64,000 bases of DNA from Eucommia ulmoides (lineage: Eukaryota; Streptophyta; Magnoliopsida; Garryales; Eucommiaceae). The translations under genes were made by a program, and so were the position numbers. The stretch is from contig JAENRU010000484.1 in NCBI GenBank assembly GCA_016647705.1, positions 868,001-932,000 of the forward strand. The letters are read 5' to 3'. The notes beneath the pieces were generated by a model, which was not told the origin of the DNA, did no database searches, and saw nothing but the letters and a program-made list of their open reading frames with translations. Below, one piece after another: positions 1 to 10,032 of the stretch (position 1 is the stretch's first letter; each line of letters opens with the position of its first letter).

Positions 1-483
1 ACTAGTAAAGATAATTTTTTAAGTGATTCATTTTTTGAGTTTGTTCATGATGATGTTTCTCACAACTAGTTACCGAAAGAGAATGATATGGAAAATACAA
101 AGTCTGGGAAAACAAATGAATTAAATATTGAAAATATTGAACCTACTAATGAACGACCTTTGGTAATGTCATCTCATAATCAAAATACTGAAACTACAGA
201 GATGTGTGCGAAACGATATAAAGGTCTTGTATATTTAAAGGAGTATCTAGCACGAAAAAGAGGCACTATCCCACAAGCACCGCCAAGAGTCTAATCAAAG
301 GTTGGATCATGAAATTCATGATGACCCGTCAAAGATTCCTCCAAGTAATTCTGAGTCAAATTCTTCTAGTTAGTCTGATTTTCCCATTGCTCTCAGGAAA
401 GGTGTTAAGTCTTGTACTAAACACCCTTTATCAAATTTTGTATCTTACAAAAATATTTCATCTTCATATTGTGCCTTCATTTC

Positions 484-2032
484 ACAAGTGTCTAGCATGG
501 TCATTCCTAAAAGTGTCCAAGAGGCTCTAAATGTTTTTGAGTGGAAAGAAGCGATTTTTAAGGAGATGAGAGCTTTGGAGAAGAATGCTACATGGGGCAA
601 AATGGATCTGTTAGATGGGAAAACTATTGTTGATTGCAAATGGGTATTTACCGTGAAGTATAACTCAGATGGATCTTTGGAAATATATAAGACTCGTCTT
701 GTAGCTAAAGGCTTTGCTTAAACATATGGAGTGGACTACTTTGAGACTTTTTCTCCAGTGGCGAAGCTAAATACAGTTCGGGTACTCTTGTTTGTGGCTG
801 CTAATATTGATTGGCCTCTAAATCAGCTGGATGTGAATGCCTTTTTGAATGGAGACTTAGAAGAGGAAGTCTATATGGAGCTTCTACCTGGCTTTACTGA
901 GACGTTTGGTACCAAGGTACGTAAACTAAAGAAGTGTCGATATGGTTTTAAACAGTCTCCTAGAGTTTGATTCGAGAGATTTACAAAGTTTGTTAAGAGT
1001 CAAGGATATACACAAGGACAATTTGATCATACTCTCTTCACAAAGAAATCTACCAAAGACAAGATCTTTGTCTTAATTGTCTACGTGGACGATATAATTC
1101 TGATGATTTAGAAGAGATGAGCAGATTGAAGCTGAGCCTAACCAAGGAATTCGAGATTAAAGATTTGGGCCAACTAAAATATTTTCTTGGAATGGAAGTG
1201 GCAAAGTCAAAAAATGGCATTGTAGTTTCGCAGCGGAAGTATATTGTAGATCTCTTGAGAGAAACTGGAATGAGTGGTTGCTTACCTTCTGACACTCCAA
1301 TAGAAGCTAATGCTAAACTTGGAGATGTAAAAGATGGCGTTTCGGTAGACACGAGAAGATACCAAAGACTGGTTGGAAGACTGATCTACTTGTCACGTAC
1401 ACGTTCTGACATTGCTTTCGCTGTGAGCATGGTAAGTCAATTTATGCATTCTCCATACGAAGAACATATGTAAGTTGTGTATCGAATTCTTCGTTATCTG
1501 AAAAACACACCAGGAAAAGGACTCTTCTTCAAGAAAAATGAGAAGAGAGGGATTGAGGTGTATACAAATACTGATTGGGCAGGTTCGGTTAATGATAAAA
1601 GGTCAACGTCGGGATACTGTACATTTCTATGGGGCAATCTAGTCACTTGGAGGAGCAAGAAGAAGAGTGTTGTTGCTAGAAGTAGTGCTTAGGCGGAATT
1701 CAGATCAATGGCGCAGGGAGGCTGCAAGATTCTTTGGTTGAAACGAGTTCTGGAAGAGCTTAAAAGACCAATAAGTCATCCTATGAAGTTGTATTGTGAC
1801 AACGAGACAACTATCAACATTGCTCATAATCCGGTTCTACACAACCGGACGAAACATGTTGAGATTGACAGACACTTTATAAAAGAAAAACTTGAAGAAG
1901 GAATAATTTGTACTCCGTTTGTACCCACCACACAAGAAGTTGTGGATGTTTTGACAAAGGGACTATTGAGACAGCTTTTCGAGTTTCACGTGAGCAAGTT
2001 GGGCATGATGGATATCTTTGCATCAACTTGAG
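484..2032 (+). pseudogene. copia pol: reverse transcriptase and RNase H, broken
   Basis: Conceptual translation shows the copia RT block ([46 protein letters not shown]), the catalytic YVDDI motif near 1081-1095, the DLGQLKYFLGMEV block and the RNase H region (DWAGS, KRSTSGYC, KHVEIDRHFIKEKL). It is interrupted by stops at about 719-721, 968-970, 1471-1473 and 1690-1692, and the frame is disturbed near 1107-1120. Apart from these lesions the protein aligns end to end, so loss of function is fairly recent compared with the LINE and the second gypsy element in the window. It is not expected to make active protein. Confidence 0.9.
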
Positions 2033-2038
2033 GGGGAG

Positions 2039-2245
2039 TGTCGGTAAATTAGGGTTTGGTATGGATTTGATTGATTGAATAATTTAGGAAAGTAATAATT
2101 TGTTAAATTAGGAAACTCATTCATTGTATGGATTCTAGGGTTAGCAACCGTGTATTATTCTTTACCTATTTAAAAGTGTTTACTCCCTTGTAATTGAATC
2201 AATGAAATATAGAATATTTTCTCTCCTTTCTTTCTATACTAAACA
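2039..2245 (+). repeat. 3' LTR of the copia element
   Basis: Starts TGTCGGTAAATTAG directly after the purine tract and contains a TATTTAAAAG-type promoter-like stretch (~2169). The CA end near 2245 is the best guess; the second LTR is outside the window, so the end cannot be proved. Length ~207 bp, short but normal for copia. Confidence 0.65.
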
Positions 2246-2594
2246 AGTCGTGTTTTGGTTATTCTCTTTGCAGTGATTTTTTTTAAAGATACAAATGCTA
2301 TATCCTAAACAAGAATAGCTGTGACATGTCCACCTTAGACTGAGACAGTACTCAATTATAAATCAAGTTCCTTATTCTACCCCTTTCGCTCCTCCCGTAT
2401 CCGCCTGCAATGCTGAAACTTATTGCATCTCGAGTGGAGTATCAAATTTGCAGGCTTGGAGAGATGGCTAATTTTTTTCTCCTTTTTTTTTACATTTTTA
2501 AAAAATGTATGAATGATCACTTACCTTTGTCTCTTTTCTTGATCATGGCTGCATTTTCCAAACTTTATCCCGCTGTTTTGTCTCCTTTCTTCAG
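2246..2594. other. APC4 intron sequence, no feature seen
   Basis: Between the copia LTR and the first visible APC4 exon. A search by eye for the preceding APC4 exon (expected to end in a DHLQ-like segment) found none. The stretch ends in a pyrimidine-rich tract and CAG acceptor. Confidence 0.5.
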
Positions 2595-5500
2595 CCTGCT
2601 GCAGAAATAATTGGATTTAGAATGGGAGAACTGAGAGGCCTTTCAAAATGGCGTGCACGTTATCTAGATATCGGATTGGATGAGAAATTGATAGATGATG
2701 CCACAGAAAAGGCTGGCATGTTGCTTGTACAAATCCAGCGGTTCATGAAGGTTCTATCGTCTGTGGTCCAGCAGGTATTTCTTTTGCATTTTCTTTTCTA
2801 CTTTATTGGATAGAAGTGTTAACTGTTTCTGTTTCCTGCTTTTTGTTCTCACACCTAAAATTTTGGGATTAATGTACAGAAACGTGTTTGTTAAACAAGT
2901 TTCTGTTCCCAAAATTTTGAGTAATTTGGGCGTAATTCCTGAATTCCTTAATAATCTGACAAACAAAAAAAATGTTGATTCATATTCACTCCCATAAAAC
3001 TATTCCCACTACTACCCTGCCGGCCGTCACCACCACCCTATCACCATACATTTGAAGCAAAAAACGAAAAAAAATGAACAAATGTTGCAGCTAAACATGT
3101 TTCTTGGATGCGTACTCATAAATTAAAATAAACAATTTAAAGACAATGGTCGTTACCAAACATATTTCGATTCCCGGAATACTTCAGAACGAAAACAGAA
3201 TTCTCATCCAAGTTTATTGGAAGTAGAAACAAAAAAGCATAAACACTAACCAAACGCCACCTTGATTTTCATTGCGCCTCTTAAAATCTTTCCCCTGCCC
3301 CCTTTTGATTATCATTTTGCAGTTCTCAAATTTCTTCAGCTGGCTTACAAAATCTGTGAAGGTTCTGATGTCAGAACCAATCGATCAGCTTCTGCCCTTT
3401 AGTAGGTTTGTTTTACAGATCTTGATCTTTTATTTTTAATGTATGATTTTCTGGCTTTCCGATGTTATTAATTTTCTCTATTTATTTATTTTTTTTCGAT
3501 TGGGTTGTGGCAGTGAACTTGTCGTCGTATTCTTGAAGTTTTTATATGATCAAGATCCCGTTCAACAGTTACTGGAACTCTCGGCAGTTGATCAAAATAT
3601 TGAAGTTGATCTGTAAGAAACACATTTGGTTACTGTTTCTGTTTCCTAATTCCTGTTCCCTCTCTCAAAATTTTGGAATTAATGTACAGAAACATGTTTG
3701 TTAAACACATTTCTGTTCCCAAAATTTTAGGAGTAATTTGGGACTAGTTCCTGAATGCCTTAAGAATCTAAGAAACAAAAAAACATTGATTCCTATTCAC
3801 TCCCACAAAACTATTATCATAACCACCACTCTGGCCACCACCACCACACTGGCCACCATACATTTAAAGAAGAGAAAAAGAACAAATGTTGCAACCAAAC
3901 GTGTTTCTTATTTTTGTTCTCATTAATTGAAATAAACAATTTTAGGACAATGATCGTTGCTAAACATGTTCCTGAATACTCTAAAACGAAATAGAATTCC
4001 CAGCCCATCCCATCCCAATTTATTGGAAATAGAAACAGAAAAGCTGGAACACTAACCAAACACCACCTAATAGATTTCATATGTAGAAGATTGCCCTCTT
4101 ACTGAAAATTTGAATAATAAACAACCATGTGAGAGTCTATGGAGGAGGTTTAGAGCCAAAATTTATCATCATTTCGTGAAATGTTTTTGTAGATTACAAA
4201 TGGACTTGCAATGGTCATGGTTGTGCAATTGGAAAGCTAAGGCACTGTTTGGTTTTTTAAGTACCTTTTTAAAGGCAAAAAATAAAAAAAAACGTGATTA
4301 ATAGTGTATGGATTATATGTTAGTATTATCCCAATAATTAATCTCTTAATCCAAAAAAAAAAGTCGAATATGATTGGAAAAATGTTAGTTGGATAGTCCT
4401 ATTTATAGAAACCCAAGGCTTTATATATAGCTCAGGACTAGGTAACACATGCAATATGGGATTCAACACGCCTCCTCAAGCACAAAGTGGACTTTTGACA
4501 AACCACTGCAAACAGATATCGGGGAACCCGACATTAATGTGGGATTCAACATGCACTCTTACGCGCAGGGTGGATTTTGACAAACCACTGCAAACGGATT
4601 TTGGGGGGCCCAACATTGATGTGGGATTCAACACGCACAGCATCAAACAAGAGGCCCGACGCTGATATCATATGGGAACCCAATAGGCCTAGCTCACTCT
4701 TGAAAGACGCCTTGTAAGATGAGGAATGCCCTAGACTTTATATATAGCACAAGACCATGTAACACAAGCAATGTGAGATTCAACACTAGTTAATCAAAAA
4801 ATGGCAGTGGAGAGTCATAGTTCATCATTCTTTATATAAAAATTGGAAAAAACAAAAAAGCAAATATTTTTTGCTCTTTAAAAAAAATACTTACAATCAT
4901 ATTTTTCTTTATTTTGTCTTTATTTTTACAAGTACGTTTTTCAGTGCAAAATAAACGCCACTTCCAAAAATAAGCAAAAAAAAAATGCTTAAAAAAATTA
5001 CTAAACGACGCCTAAATTTTTGTGTTTAGTTTTTCACCCCAGATTTGCTGTCATATTCTCCAGGATAACCTGTTTATCATACCAGTTTTCGTTATGTGAT
5101 CTTGCTCTACTATTGTTCATTCTCTAATTATCTGAAGTTTGCTTGATTTTCAGGGACACAATGCAAAGAGTTAGAGAATTAACTCAATTTGGGGGATTTT
5201 TAGATTCTGAATACTTGCACAGAACATTGGCAAAAGAATTTCAAGAAATGGAAGCTCGGTATTTTTATTTTCGCTCTTGCTAATTCCCGTTATATTTCCT
5301 CGAAATTTGTTGAATGCCACATCGTTTGTGTTACCTGGCCTTGGGCTATATATAAGCCTAGAAGCAATCCTCATCTTGCAAGAGAGTTAGGCCCGTTGGA
5401 TTTCAACATGGTATCAGAGGCAAGCTTCTTGTTTGATGTTGGGCATGTTGAATCCCACATTGATGTTGGTCCCCTGATATCCGTTCCCAGTGGTTTTTCA

Positions 5501-8500
5501 AAATCCACCATGCGTGTGAGGGGACATGTTGAATCCCACATTGATATTGGGCCCCCGATATCCGTTCACAGTGATTTGTCAAAGTCCACACTACGCATGA
5601 GGGGCGTTTTGAATCCCACATCAATTGTCTTACCAAATCTTGAGCTATATATAACTCTAGAGGCAATCCTCATTTTACAAGACGTCTTTTGAGAGTGAGT
5701 TAGGTCCATTGGGTTTCTACAATATTATATAATTCTTGATTCATTGGGCCTTAATCCATGTTCTACAATTGCAGTTTCAAGGAGGCTTTTCAGATGCCTT
5801 CCACAACAATTTCCAAAAAAATAGTTTGTAAAGATTTGTTGCCGCTGTTTCCTATTGATTCTCTGCCAAAATCCTCTTATTCTGACGTTCCAACATCAGT
5901 ATCGTACTACAAGGTGCTTTCCACACTAAGGTAGTGTTTGGTTATATAGAATTGGAACAAGAAATGCGTTCATTTCTAAATCCAATTCCGAAGCTCCTGT
6001 TTCGTGTTTCCAAACACTGCCTAAGGGCATAATTATTTGTTTCTTGCTCAGTTCAGTCATATGCTTTTGCGTTAATGGTATTTTACACCCCCTGTGGTAT
6101 TTTGGTAAGCAGTTTACTCCTTTGTGATATAAACTAAAGAGAAACCGTTATGTTTTCTGTTAAAACTAACGGTCAAATCTCAAAAAGTCGACTTAATAGA
6201 TCATTTAATGTTAATTGACATTAATAAATCATTTAATATTAATCGACATTTATACTTGCGGTCTGGTAGGGTCAAGTAATGTAGGGTGGTCTTGGGCCTT
6301 TCTCAGCCCCAAAAATTAGCTCATGAGGTGAGATTTTTCCTCACACTTATTATAACCTAACTATCAGTCTCTTCCGCATCCGATTTGGGATAAACTCAAC
6401 AATATCTCTCCACATATTGGGCCTTTGGCCGGTTAACCCTCGACTAATCTCTCCCTTTGTGGCTATTGGGTCAGAGGAGTTGTAACCTAGGTGGTCTTGG
6501 GCCTCTCTCAATCCCAAAAGGTAGCTCGTGAGCCATGAGGTGAGAATTTTCCACACTTATTATAACTTAACTACCATCCCCTTCCACATCCGATGTGGGA
6601 TAAGTGTGGTAGTTAAAATCCTACATTTAACGCACCAGGGGGCAAAGTGTTTACCAAAATACCACAGGGGAGTAAAGTGTCATTAAAATCCTATGCATAT
6701 TTTGGCCCCTGCAACTAAAAAAAAATAAAATTGTCTCTTTTTGTTTGTAGGAAGCTTGTGATACTACTACTACCACCACCACTCATCAAAGAGACGAAGA
6801 ACGGCTTATTGATTACATCTCTTTCAGAGTACCTGATGAAATTTTCTCAAACGTCGGAAATTGCATTGTGATAGCTAGAGGTTTTCTGCATGACTCGGAC
6901 AATAACAGGGACGGGAACGGGAACACTTCATTGGAAGCTGTCGTGTTATGTGTTCCCGATGGCTATTACTGTGTTGATCTTTCTCTATATAAAGTAAATT
7001 TCTAGATTTTTCAATAGCAAAGCCGTATGTTTATTTTATTTTAAATTTATTATAATTTTTTATGAGTAATTATTGTAATTATATGGCTGAAAAACAGGAA
7101 GAACAGATTGTTCTGTTGTTAAATGAAGCTGCTGCTACTTCTGAAAGCTCTGGAAATGCCTGTATGATGATCGTTCAAGCAAACGAACTTCCATTTGTAC
7201 GTGTTGAACGATCAGCTGCTAGTCTGAGCCATTGGAATTTGCTTGAACTGAAGGTAAATTGTGCTTCAATTTTGTAAGTATATGTTGAATCCCACATCGC
7301 TTGTGTTATCTGATCCTCAACAATATATAAAGCTTAGGACAATTCCCCTATTTCAAGGTGTCTTTTGAGAGTGCATTAGGTTGGGTTCTACATGGTATCA
7401 ATGTCAAACTTTTTGTCCGATATTGCGCGTGTTGAATCCCACATCAATGTTGGTCCCCCTGATATCCATTCGCAGTGGTTTGTCAAATTCTCCCTACCCT
7501 TGAGGGGCGTGTTGAATTCCACATTGTTGTTGGGGCCTTTGATATCCTTTCAATTTAATTTGGCAAAGTCCACCATGCGCGTGAGGGAACATGTTGAATT
7601 TCACATTGCTTGTGTTACCTGATCCTGAGCTATATATAATGTTTAGGCCAATCCTCCTCTTTCAAGGCGTCTTTTAAGAGTGAGTGAGGTCCATTAGATT
7701 TCTATAGTATCATTAAGGTTCGGTTTTTTCGATTTTGATGTATATACCCAAAATTAATTTTCCTTTGAATCTGAGCATCTCGAGCAAAACTAATCATTAA
7801 CATGTATTTTCTACATAAATAAATAAATAAAAAGTTGATTGCAATCTTATCCCCTCTACTTTGATTTTGTTTCATTATGTCCCCTTTACTTTAAAAACCT
7901 CCACTTTACCCCCTTATAAAAAGTTGATTGCAATCTTATCCCCTCTACTTTGATTTTGTTTCATTATGTCCCCTTTACTTTAAAAACCTCCACTTTACCC
8001 CCTTCTACTCATGTTGGATTGGAAAACTAAGGCCCCTTTTGTTTACTATTTTTGTTTCATGATTTTTGTTTCCTCTCCCAAAATTTTGGTATTAATGTAC
8101 AGAAACGAGTTTAGTAAACACGTTTCTGTTCCAAAATTTTGGGAGTAATTCTTGAATTTTTTAAGAATTTAAGAAACAAAAAAATATCGATTCCTATTCA
8201 CTCCCACCAAACTATTTTCACTCCCACCGCCGGCCACCCACCACCACGTCGGCCACCATACATTTAAAGAAAAGAAAAACAAATGTTGTAACTTGTTCTA
8301 ATAAATTAAAAAAAAAAATTAGGACAATGGTCGTTACCAAACATGTTCCTATTTCTAGAGTACTCCAGAACGAAAACAGAAATCTAATCCCAATTTATTG
8401 GAAGTAAAAATAGAAAAGCAGAAACACTAACTAAACACCACCTAACTGTTTTTTTTCGTTTAAATTAATAGAATACGCTTAAAAAATGGGTGAAAGTAAT

Positions 8501-10032
8501 TTTTCATTCAAAATTTACGAATTTTACATAAAATGGACAAAATTACCCTTTATTTTAATTTCATTTTATTTTTTAAGCCATCGTCGGCCACTCTTCGTGT
8601 TTCTTACTTTCTTTTTTCCCCAATGTTCATATTGCATTTTGTATTTCTGCTTCTTTATCATTACAGGACTCAATTGCATGCCTGCAAATGGACAACGAGA
8701 AGGCGCGAGGCATTCCCCATTCCGTTCTTCCTCCTTTAGCAGTTAGTGGTGAGTCTTCCTCGTCGTATTTTTGTTTTTTAAAGTCGTTCGTCTTGGAAGT
8801 TAAACAGTAAGTAGCTTGGATAATCGCAATGCATTAGGGCTTAGAAATATGGTAGGATATGAAAACACGAAACAAAACTAACACAAAATTATCGTATATT
8901 GGTTGTATTAATAGGTTTCGTATTATTTTCGTTTCGTACATTACAAACCTGAAAAAGATAACCTATATGGGATTACAATAAAAAGCCCTAAAAATAATAA
9001 AAGACTATTTTACCCTTAAAAAAATAGCAGTCCAGTGCTAAAAAGCTCTTGTCATATGCGGGGTTTTGCAAGAGGCTGGGTTAGACCACTTGAGTCTATT
9101 GTACTAAGCCTTACATTCCTTTGCAAGAGGTGGTTTTCACGACTGGAATCCATGACCTCTAAGTCATACGACAATAACTTCTATCATTGCGCTCAAGACT
9201 CCCCTTCAAAAGACTATTTTATACTTAATACTAAATAAATATAATAATACATACATATGCACGTATATATATGTATTTGGTTGGGTTTGTGTTTTGTTTT
9301 TTTGATGATGTTAAGTTATTGTTCGTATTGCTAACAAATTGAGTAGCTTTTCAATATATGTTTAGGTATACATTGCCCATTTATGAAATGTTTTATGTAG
9401 TAAACATTAATCTATCTTGGTCAAATTGCACTTCTACTTTTGCCTAATAATAGTTCTCACCCTTTTTGAAAAATTACATTTTACCTACTTGTATTTCTGA
9501 ACAAAATGAAAAACTAAATTTTTTACCGTTCAATTTTACAGAATATGCTTTGAATTGATAGAATTAAAATTTTTATCCAATTTTGGGATAAAATTGTTCC
9601 TTTATTTTATTTTTGATTTAATTAAATATTTTTTTAAAATTAGATAAAAATAAAAGGACAATTTTGTCTATTTTATTAAAAAATTGGATAAAAATTTTAA
9701 CTTCATACATTTTTAAGCATATTTCGGTAATTTTCAATAGAAAAAAAAAAAAAAGAATTCTTCACTTTGTTTAAAAGTGGAATCAAGAATCAGGTAAAGA
9801 GTAATTTTTTAAAGTGGAGCGAGATAAAATGATAATTAGACAAAGTAGAGAAAGATAGAAGACATTTCTTTTCTATCTTGAGATTTTTTTGGATTTGCTG
9901 GTTATGACGTTACCTTAAAAATGTGTACTTGAATTAGCATCAAGAGGTTTGGCTTGTGTTTTCGCGTCAAGAAAACGTGCCCTTGTCTATATTCTTGAGG
10001 AGGATGAAGATGAAGCCCTAGAAGACGAATAA
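2595..10032 (+). CDS. APC4: Anaphase-promoting complex subunit 4 (APC4), C-terminal half, nine exons
   Basis: APC4 is a scaffold subunit of the APC/C ubiquitin ligase that drives mitotic cyclin and securin destruction. Exons: 2595-2774, 3323-3405, 3514-3612, 5154-5258, 5775-5913, 6751-6993, 7098-7253, 8667-8748, 9938-10032. All have GT..AG borders and phases that join without a stop, giving 393 residues. Recognisable APC4 signatures in order: [106 protein letters not shown] and the C-terminal [18 protein letters not shown] with an acidic tail. This covers the Apc4 'long' domain; the N-terminal WD40-like part must lie upstream of the window. Plant APC4 is roughly 780 residues, so about half is present. 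A run of seven Thr codons occurs early in the 6751 exon. Introns carry many MITEs and TRIMs, listed separately. Exon borders were set by eye; cDNA evidence is not available here. Confidence 0.93.
2815..3261 (+). mobile_element. MITE family A copy 1 (APC4 intron)
   Basis: Shares with copies at 3616-4067 and 8031-8442 the sequence of events: TTTCTGTTTCC head, AAAATTTTGGGATTAATGTACAGAAAC, CACTCCCA block, a short GC-rich CCACC-repeat core, and an end that reads CACTAACCAAACGCCACC. The end is the inverted complement of the GGTGGYGTTTGGTTAGTG type head. No coding capacity. The left end is decayed and approximate. Confidence 0.7.
3616..4067 (+). mobile_element. MITE family A copy 2, at a splice donor
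   Basis: Begins within a few bases of the GTAAG donor of the exon ending at 3612 (ACATTTGGTTACTGTTTCTG) and ends CACTAACCAAACACCACC at 4067, followed by TAA. Same layout as the other family-A copies. Its closeness means the donor region is partly formed by or abuts the element. Confidence 0.75.
4241..5012 (+). mobile_element. MITE family B with a nested TRIM (APC4 intron)
   Basis: Left end GGCACTGTTTGGTTTTTTAAG, right end TTACTAAACGACGCC; the ends are imperfect inverted repeats (GGCRYYGTTTRG). TAA is present directly outside both ends (4238-4240, 5013-5015), the 3-bp target duplication of PIF/Harbinger-type elements. A TRIM is inserted at 4404-4785; without it the MITE is about 385 bp. Confidence 0.8.
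4404..4785 (-). mobile_element. TRIM family 1 copy, nested in a MITE
   Basis: Right LTR 4671-4785 (5' LTR on the minus strand); left LTR 4404-4468 has lost an internal block of about 50 bp. Minus-strand LTR head TGTTGAATC. The primer-binding site next to the LTR reads TGATATCAGC on the minus strand, a decayed form of TGGTATCAGAGC. Flanks CTATT and CTAGT are a 4/5 target duplication. Confidence 0.82.
5308..5721 (+). mobile_element. TRIM family 1 copy (APC4 intron)
   Basis: LTRs 5308-5408 and 5607-5721. The PBS at 5409 reads TGGTATCAGAGG, matching the initiator-Met tRNA type site TGGTATCAGAGC in 11 of 12 bases. The internal region contains two ~80-bp modules starting at 5446 and 5527, each opening with the LTR head TGTTGAATCCCACAT and closing with a GCGTGAGGGG-like purine tract. 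Flanks AAATT and ATATT form a 4/5 target duplication. Non-coding. Confidence 0.88.
5930..6021 (+). mobile_element. 92-bp MITE, TAA target site
   Basis: Ends GGTAGTGTTTGG and CCAAACACTGCC are inverted repeats differing at one base, flanked by TAA on both sides (5927-5929 and 6022-6024). It starts 16 bp after the exon ending at 5913. Probably a PIF/Harbinger-type MITE. Confidence 0.85.
6280..6610 (-). mobile_element. TRIM family 2 copy (APC4 intron)
   Basis: Two ~120-bp LTRs (6280-6401 and about 6481-6610) containing GTGGTCTTGGGCC and CTCATGAGGTGAG blocks, separated by ~80 bp. The same family occurs as a plus-strand array at 56987-57690. Right end decayed, so its border is approximate; the flanks AGTAA and AGTTA are a possible target duplication. 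Confidence 0.8.
7283..7706 (+). mobile_element. TRIM family 1 copy (APC4 intron)
   Basis: LTRs 7283-7392 and 7592-7706, PBS-like TGGTATCAATGTC at 7393, internal modules starting at 7430 and 7510. Flanks GTATA and GTATC are a 4/5 target duplication. It begins about 30 bp after the donor of the exon ending at 7253. Confidence 0.88.
7830..8008 (+). repeat. 89-bp tandem duplication, two near-identical units
   Basis: The unit, from AAAGTTGATTGCAATC to the CCACTTTACCCCCTT end, occurs twice in a row with period 89. The copies appear identical over nearly the whole unit, so the duplication is young. It lies in an APC4 intron next to MITE family A copy 3. Confidence 0.88.
8031..8442 (+). mobile_element. 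MITE family A copy 3 (APC4 intron)
   Basis: Begins GGCCCCTTTTGTTTAC and ends AACTAAACACCACC, with TAA directly outside both ends (8028-8030 and 8443-8445). Internal layout matches the other family-A copies, with a GC-rich CCACC core near 8225-8260. TAA target duplication suggests a PIF/Harbinger origin. Confidence 0.78.
8749..9584. other. APC4 last-intron sequence without clear feature
   Basis: AT-rich intron. No exon signature or element with paired ends was recognised. The 67-codon open frame at 9035-9238 has no recognisable motif. Confidence 0.4.

Larger units (their letters stand above)
1..2245 (+). mobile_element. Ty1/copia retrotransposon, 3' portion, decayed
   Basis: The window opens inside the pol region of a copia element and runs through reverse transcriptase and RNase H to a purine-rich tract (GAGGGGGAG, ~2030-2038) and a short LTR. 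The order RT, RNase H, LTR and the motif set are those of Ty1/copia. The element lies upstream of, and on the same strand as, APC4 exons. The first APC4 exon seen encodes a mid-protein segment, so the element probably sits in an APC4 intron. The 5' LTR and the target duplication are outside the window and cannot be checked. Confidence 0.9.

Noticed and set aside
2410-2610. Possible preceding APC4 exon in the 66-codon frame
   Set aside because: Translation does not resemble the expected APC4 segment before [10 protein letters not shown], and the sequence is intron-like with long T runs.
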